64,000 bases of DNA from Marivivens sp. LCG002 (lineage in GTDB: Bacteria; Pseudomonadota; Alphaproteobacteria; Rhodobacterales; Rhodobacteraceae). A program made the position numbers and the translations under genes. Position 1 is the stretch's first letter; every line of letters begins with the position of its first letter. Location: the NCBI RefSeq assembly GCF_030264275.1, contig NZ_CP127165.1:2096001-2160000 (forward strand), given 5' to 3'. This document shows positions 59,740 through 64,000 of this stretch, piece after piece. Below the pieces are notes generated by a model that had not been told where the DNA came from, did not search any database, and saw only the letters and a list, made by a program, of their open reading frames with translations.

Positions 59740-61143
59740 TTAGTCCCACCACGGACCATGGCAACCCGCAGGTCCGTCGATACGCTCGAAACCGTGCATG
59801 CCGAAGAAGTCGCGTTGCGCTTGGACGAGATCGGTCGTGCCACGCCCGCGTGCCATGGAGTCGATCCACGCTAGTGCCGCCGAAAAGGCAGGAACAGGGT
59901 GCCCACCCGTAATCGCAGCCGCAGTCACGCGGCGAAGCGCAGGCAGCGCCGCTTGAAGTCGTTCCGCAAAGGCTGGTGCGAAGACCAACTGTCCAGCGGG
60001 AAGCTCGCCGCGGAAAGCCGCAGAAATATCATCGAGCAGCGCAGAACGGATGATGCAACCCGCGCGCCAAATCTCGGCGATCCGGGCGAAATCGAGGTTC
60101 CATTGATATTCGTCCGACGCAGCGGCGAGAATACGGAAGCCCTGAGCATAGGCGATGATACGTGCGGCAAGGAGCGCATTCTCGTAGTCCTCGACCGCAA
60201 GATCGACCGAAAGCAGCGGCGTCTTGAGAATGCTTTCCCCAAGGACGCGGGTCGACTTTTCCGCCGACCAGCTGCGCGCGCCGACAGCGGCCTCGATGGC
60301 GGACGCGGATTGACCCAGCTTGAGCGCTTCGATCGCGGTCCAACGGCCTGTGCCCTTTTGACCTGCGCGGTCGACGATCACATCGACGGCGGGACCACCC
60401 GTTTGTTTGTCGACAGCCTGAAGCACAATCCCCGAGATTTCGACGAGATAGGACTTGAGCGCCCCTTTGTCCCAAGCCTCGAACTGTGCACCGATTGCGG
60501 CGGGGGTCATGCCCTGACCATAACGCATGAGGCCATAAGCCTCGGCGATCATTTGCATATCGGCATATTCGATGCCGTTGTGCACCGTTTTGACGAAATG
60601 GCCTGCACCATCGGGCCCGAGATGATCTGCACAAGGCTCGCCGTTGAACTTGGCCGAGATCGCCTCGATGACGGGGCGAATACCCTCGAAGGCAGCGGGC
60701 GTCCCGCCGACCATAATAGAGGGGCCATTGCGCGCGCCCTCTTCACCACCCGAAACGCCCATCCCGATAAAGGTCAGGCCACGTCCCTCGACCAATGCGG
60801 TGCGGCGGCGGGTGTCGTGAAAGTCCGTGTTGCCTGCGTCGATGATCGCATCACCGGGTTCGAGAATGGCGCAAAGCTCTTCGATAGCCGAGTCAACGGG
60901 ACCGCCCGCAGGCACCATGAGGATGATCGCACGGGGCTTGGGCATTGCACGTGCCATCGCCTCAAGGCTGTCGTGGGCCGAGAGTTTTGCAGCAAGCGGA
61001 CCGGCTTCTTCGACAAATTCGTTGGTGACGGTCGCTGTGCGGTTCGCCACGTGGAGCGCAAAGCCATTGTCGAGAATGTTGAGCGCCAAAGCGCTTCCCA
61101 TTGTGCCAAGGCCATAAAGCCCCAGAGTTGCCAAGTCAGCCAT
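59740..61143 (-). CDS. gnd: 6-phosphogluconate dehydrogenase (decarboxylating)
   Basis: A 467-residue enzyme of the oxidative pentose phosphate pathway. ATG 61143 gives MADLATLGLYGLGTMG with the Rossmann GLGTMG; later GMGVSGGEEGARNGPS and the catalytic HNGIEYADMQ are the family signatures. Normal length for the long (dimeric) form. Confidence 0.96.
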   Translation of the reverse strand: MADLATLGLYGLGTMGSALALNILDNGFALHVANRTATVTNEFVEEAGPLAAKLSAHDSLEAMARAMPKPRAIILMVPAGGPVDSAIEELCAILEPGDAIIDAGNTDFHDTRRRTALVEGRGLTFIGMGVSGGEEGARNGPSIMVGGTPAAFEGIRPVIEAISAKFNGEPCADHLGPDGAGHFVKTVHNGIEYADMQMIAEAYGLMRYGQGMTPAAIGAQFEAWDKGALKSYLVEISGIVLQAVDKQTGGPAVDVIVDRAGQKGTGRWTAIEALKLGQSASAIEAAVGARSWSAEKSTRVLGESILKTPLLSVDLAVEDYENALLAARIIAYAQGFRILAAASDEYQWNLDFARIAEIWRAGCIIRSALLDDISAAFRGELPAGQLVFAPAFAERLQAALPALRRVTAAAITGGHPVPAFSAALAWIDSMARGRGTTDLVQAQRDFFGMHGFERIDGPAGCHGPWWD

Positions 61144-61258
61144 ACGAGGATTCCCCTTTTGGAACGTGCAATTTGTATTCAACTGCATGCTGTGATAGGA
61201 AAATGCAACTAAACAAAGCAATAAACCAGATATCCGAGCAGCAGGTCTCCTTAAAAGA

Positions 61259-61735
61259 GTGGTTAATTTTCTGAAAACGATGTGGAGTGGCGTCTTTGAG
61301 CCGCTCGTTCAACGGCCGCCAGCGTTGCAGGTTGCAGCCCTGTGCTATCGAAAGTCAGACGGCGTGCCCGAGGTTTTGCTCATTACGTCCTCTAACGGAA
61401 GATGGATTTTGCCCAAGGGTTGGCCCATCGACGGGCTACTCGGACATCAGGCCGCGCTTCAGGAAGCATGGGAAGAAGCAGGCGTGCGCAAAGGCAACGC
61501 AGACAAGAAGAGTATTGGCCAGTATCTGAGCAAAAAACAGCTCGGCAACGGCGTTGAAGTGCCATGTCGCACCGTCGTTTATCCCGTGAAGGTCAAAGCC
61601 GTTGCCGATAAATTCCCCGAGGACGATCGGCGTGAACGTCGCTGGGCCACATCGGCCATAGCAAGAGAGTTGGTGACAGAACCCGGACTTCTGGATGTGC
61701 TGGCGATCTTTGAGCAGCAGCACAGCTCCAATTGA
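61259..61735 (+). CDS. Nudix hydrolase, DIPP-like
   Basis: A 158-residue Nudix protein like diphosphoinositol-polyphosphate/dinucleoside-polyphosphate hydrolases (WILPKGWP). The Nudix box is altered: QEAWEEAG replaces REUXEE and the first Glu is Leu, but the metal-binding Glu residues remain. Start uncertain: GTG 61259 or ATG 61280. Divergent from gnd with 115 bp between. Confidence 0.8.
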   Translation: MVNFLKTMWSGVFEPLVQRPPALQVAALCYRKSDGVPEVLLITSSNGRWILPKGWPIDGLLGHQAALQEAWEEAGVRKGNADKKSIGQYLSKKQLGNGVEVPCRTVVYPVKVKAVADKFPEDDRRERRWATSAIARELVTEPGLLDVLAIFEQQHSSN

Positions 61736-61815
61736 CGTTACGCGAAAGCGATCCGTTTTTTACCCCAATCGGGCAGTTTTGATTGAATTTGAAGCGCCAC
61801 CACGTTAGCGCCATC

Positions 61816-61849
61816 CTTGTTACGATTCCGTTACAATAAATGTAACAAG
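61816..61849. promoter_or_regulatory. nested GTTAC repeats upstream of the phosphate transporter
   Basis: GTTACA (61830-61835) and TGTAAC (61841-61846) form a perfect inverted repeat; outside it CTTGTTAC and GTAACAAG (61816-61823, 61842-61849) also pair. The two GTTAC elements at 61819 and 61830 are 11 bases apart, the spacing of PhoB half-sites, though the sequence is only a loose Pho-box match. Confidence 0.35.
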
Positions 61850-61865
61850 ATCCAAAGAGGGCCAG

Positions 61866-63347
61866 ATGGCAGATCAAGACCCGAATTATCACTGGAAAAC
61901 GCTTGACCGTGACCTTGGTCGCATTTCCCGATTGGAAGCGGCGACGCTTTACACTTCGAAGCCTATGGTCGGCATGGGCGTCGGCCTTGTCTTTCTGATC
62001 ATCGCCGGTCTGGGCGCCGCCTTTCTTTTCAACGGCGGCTCGTCGAGCTTTGTTGTAATCGCGGCTGCGATCTTCGGCGCCTATATGGCAATGAACATTG
62101 GCGCGAACGATGTTGCCAACAACATGGGCCCTGCGGTCGGTGCGAACGCCCTTACCATGGGGGGCGCAATCGTCATTGCCGCCCTGTGCGAAAGTGCGGG
62201 TGCACTTCTGGCGGGCGGGGATGTTGTTTCGACGATTTCCAAAGGGATCATCGACCCCCATTCAGTGGAAGAAACCCGTGTCTTTATCTGGGCGATGATG
62301 GCGGCTCTGGTGTCCTCGGCGCTTTGGGTGAACCTTGCCACTTGGGTTGGCGCGCCTGTGTCGACCACCCATTCGGTTGTCGGAGGGGTTATGGGCGCGG
62401 GCATCGCAGCGGCAGGCTTTGCCGCCGTGAACTGGCCGACCATGGGCACCATTGCTCTTAGCTGGATCATTTCGCCGCTGCTCGGCGGAGCGATCGCTGC
62501 GGGTTTTCTGGCCTTCATCAAATGGGCCATCATCTATCGCGACGACAAGATCGAGGCCGCACGCCGCTGGGTTCCTGTTCTCATGGGCATTATGGCGGGC
62601 GTTTTCGCGACCTATCTCGCCATGAAAGGCCTTCAAAAGCTGATCAAGGTCGACCTTCTGACCTCGGTCATTGTCGGGTTCGCCATCGGCGGCTTGGTCT
62701 ATGTGGTTTCGGCCCCCTATGTGCGCCGCAAGTCCGAAGGTCTCGAGAACCGCAATAAATCACTCAAGGTGCTCTTTGCGCTTCCCCTCGTGCTCTCTGC
62801 TGCACTCTTGTCCTTTGCGCATGGTGCGAACGACGTCGCCAACGCGGTCGGCCCGCTTGCCGCCATCGTTCACGCAGAAGAATTCGGCGAATTCGCGGGC
62901 AAGGTGAACATCCCGCTATGGGTCATGATCATCGGTGCTTTCGGGATCTCTTTCGGTCTTATCCTGTTCGGACCCAAGCTGATCCGTATGGTGGGAAGCC
63001 AGATCACCAAGCTCAACCCGATGCGCGCCTACTGCGTGGCGCTTTCGGCAGCGATCACCGTGATCGTGGCAAGCTGGCTCGGGCTTCCTGTGTCTTCGAC
63101 CCACATCGCTGTGGGCGGCGTCTTTGGCGTCGGCTTCTTCCGCGAATGGCACGCAGAGCGCCGTGCACGGAACTCGAGCAAGAAGCGCCCGCCTGCAAAG
63201 CGCATCGCCCCCGAGGAACGCCGCCGCCGCAAGCTTGTGCGCCGCTCGCACTTTATGACCATCGTCGCGGCATGGGTGATCACGGTTCCCGCCGCTGCAA
63301 GCATGTCCGCGGTCATCTTCTTTGTTTTGAACGCGATGTTCATCTAA
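61866..63347 (+). CDS. inorganic phosphate transporter PiT family
   Basis: A 493-residue membrane protein of the PiT family, importing phosphate (as metal-phosphate) with protons. The duplicated signature is seen twice: MNIGANDVANNMGPAVGAN and SFAHGANDVANAVGPLA. About 10 membrane helices, with a cytoplasmic central loop and a Lys/Arg-rich loop near the C-terminus (KKRPPAKR). Upstream repeats suggest a regulator. Confidence 0.95.
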   Translation: MADQDPNYHWKTLDRDLGRISRLEAATLYTSKPMVGMGVGLVFLIIAGLGAAFLFNGGSSSFVVIAAAIFGAYMAMNIGANDVANNMGPAVGANALTMGGAIVIAALCESAGALLAGGDVVSTISKGIIDPHSVEETRVFIWAMMAALVSSALWVNLATWVGAPVSTTHSVVGGVMGAGIAAAGFAAVNWPTMGTIALSWIISPLLGGAIAAGFLAFIKWAIIYRDDKIEAARRWVPVLMGIMAGVFATYLAMKGLQKLIKVDLLTSVIVGFAIGGLVYVVSAPYVRRKSEGLENRNKSLKVLFALPLVLSAALLSFAHGANDVANAVGPLAAIVHAEEFGEFAGKVNIPLWVMIIGAFGISFGLILFGPKLIRMVGSQITKLNPMRAYCVALSAAITVIVASWLGLPVSSTHIAVGGVFGVGFFREWHAERRARNSSKKRPPAKRIAPEERRRRKLVRRSHFMTIVAAWVITVPAAASMSAVIFFVLNAMFI

Positions 63348-63369
63348 AGACGGGATCGACACCAAAAAC

Positions 63370-63404
63370 AAAGGGCGCGGCCAAGAAGGCTGCGCCCTTT
63401 TCAT
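63370..63404. terminator. bidirectional terminator between pit and argF
   Basis: A 13-bp stem with one G-T pair (63370-63382 with 63388-63400) and a 5-base loop followed by TT; the left A-run serves the minus strand. Confidence 0.88.
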
Positions 63405-63424
63405 TTGCTCCGAAGTGATCGGCG

Positions 63425-64000
63425 TTACTTTCCAAGACACCAGCGCATGATCGCTTTCTGCGCATGGAGCCGGTTTTCCGCCTCGTCAAAGATCACCGAA
63501 TGCGGTCCGTCCATCACCGAAGACGTTGCTTCGTCATCGCGGTGCGCCGGAAGGCAATGCATGAAAAGCGCATCGGGCTTGGCGGCGGCCATGAGAGCGT
63601 CATTCACCTGATAGCCCCGAAGCTGATTGTGACGGCGCTCGCGGGCAGAGGCGGGATCATGCATCGACACCCACGTATCCGTAACGACGAGATCGGCGCC
63701 TTCTACCGCCTTCATCGGGTCGCGTTCGATGGTGACGTTGACGCCCTTTGCACGGGCCTCTTCGATAAAGACCATCTCGGGATCAAGCGGCTGCGGCCCC
63801 GTAAAGGTGAAGTCAAAGCCGAACTGGCCCGCCGCGTGGATAAACGAAGCCGCCACGTTGTTGCCGTCCCCTGACCAGACGACCTTTTTACCTTTGATCG
63901 GGCCGCGATGCTCCTCAAAGGTGAGAATGTCGGCCATGATCTGACAGGGATGCGTGCGGTTGGTCAGACCGTTGATCACAGGCACTGTCGCATATTCCGC
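63425..64000 (-). CDS. argF: ornithine carbamoyltransferase, N-terminus off the edge
   Basis: The last 191 residues of ornithine carbamoyltransferase, which makes citrulline from ornithine and carbamoyl phosphate in arginine synthesis. Seen in frame to the window edge: [15 protein letters not shown], the ornithine-loop region, and [10 protein letters not shown]. The missing N-terminal part would carry the SxRTR carbamoyl-phosphate motif. Coding continues past 64000. Confidence 0.95.
   Translation of the reverse strand, partial: AEYATVPVINGLTNRTHPCQIMADILTFEEHRGPIKGKKVVWSGDGNNVAASFIHAAGQFGFDFTFTGPQPLDPEMVFIEEARAKGVNVTIERDPMKAVEGADLVVTDTWVSMHDPASARERRHNQLRGYQVNDALMAAAKPDALFMHCLPAHRDDEATSSVMDGPHSVIFDEAENRLHAQKAIMRWCLGK

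Noticed and set aside
59899-61212. A 437-codon open frame opposite gnd
   Set aside because: Antisense to 6-phosphogluconate dehydrogenase, composition unlike a folded protein, no independent signals.

Overview
The window is ordinary chromosomal DNA of an alphaproteobacterium, most likely of the Rhodobacteraceae (Roseobacter group). The pointers are an F1 ATP synthase operon in the order atpH-A-G-D-C with no F0 genes beside it, DUF1150 next to a small heat-shock protein, DUF465 ahead of purEK, a CIRCE-controlled groESL, a manganese-dependent pyrophosphatase and a rpoH-like heat-shock promoter. Genes are densely packed with many start/stop overlaps. I see no insertion sequence, prophage, CRISPR array, tRNA or rRNA gene.

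Region 1 (1-14.2 kb) is a Tad/Flp (type IVb) pilus locus. Six small prepilin genes come first; four encode the same protein and lie in a 209-bp tandem array. Then follow cpaB, an intrinsic terminator, the secretin cpaC, an OmpA-type lipoprotein, cpaE/tadZ, cpaF/tadA, tadB, tadC, two TPR lipoproteins, the prepilin peptidase cpaA and a terminator. A divergent lytic transglycosylase and a separate AAA+ ATPase flank the locus. TadE, TadF and TadG are not here.

Region 2 (14.2-29.3 kb) is housekeeping: cytochrome b561, hsp20-DUF1150, DUF465, purEK, a lipoprotein hydrolase, Nudix, groESL, pyrophosphatase, HAD phosphatase, MaoC, ribF, YcgN, threonine aldolase, an alpha/beta hydrolase, a DsbA-like isomerase, prs, DUF6653 and an H-type lectin. 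Region 3 (29.4-38.8 kb) holds the F1 ATP synthase, a methyltransferase divergent from gloB, and clpA.

Region 4 (38.8-50 kb) begins with a MotA/MotB-like pair whose B subunit carries about 375 residues of coiled coil. It continues with ChaC, DUF2125, an extensin-like peptidase, the aromatic amino-acid pair tyr dehydrogenase-hisC, a DUF4329 protein with JAMM-like residues, rpsD, a Hint-domain protein and an LpxR-like outer-membrane protein. Region 5 (50-64 kb) has an IclR regulator divergent from malate synthase G with a palindrome between them, a desaturase, a small lipoprotein, a tyrosine phosphatase, an MFS transporter, a copper-handling pair, hrpB, gnd, a Nudix hydrolase, a phosphate transporter, and argF running off the right edge.

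The most interesting items are the array of identical pilins with an unusual Asp-Trp at mature positions 5-6, the stator-like pair with the oversized coil, and the DUF4329 protein with a possible periplasmic metalloprotease site.
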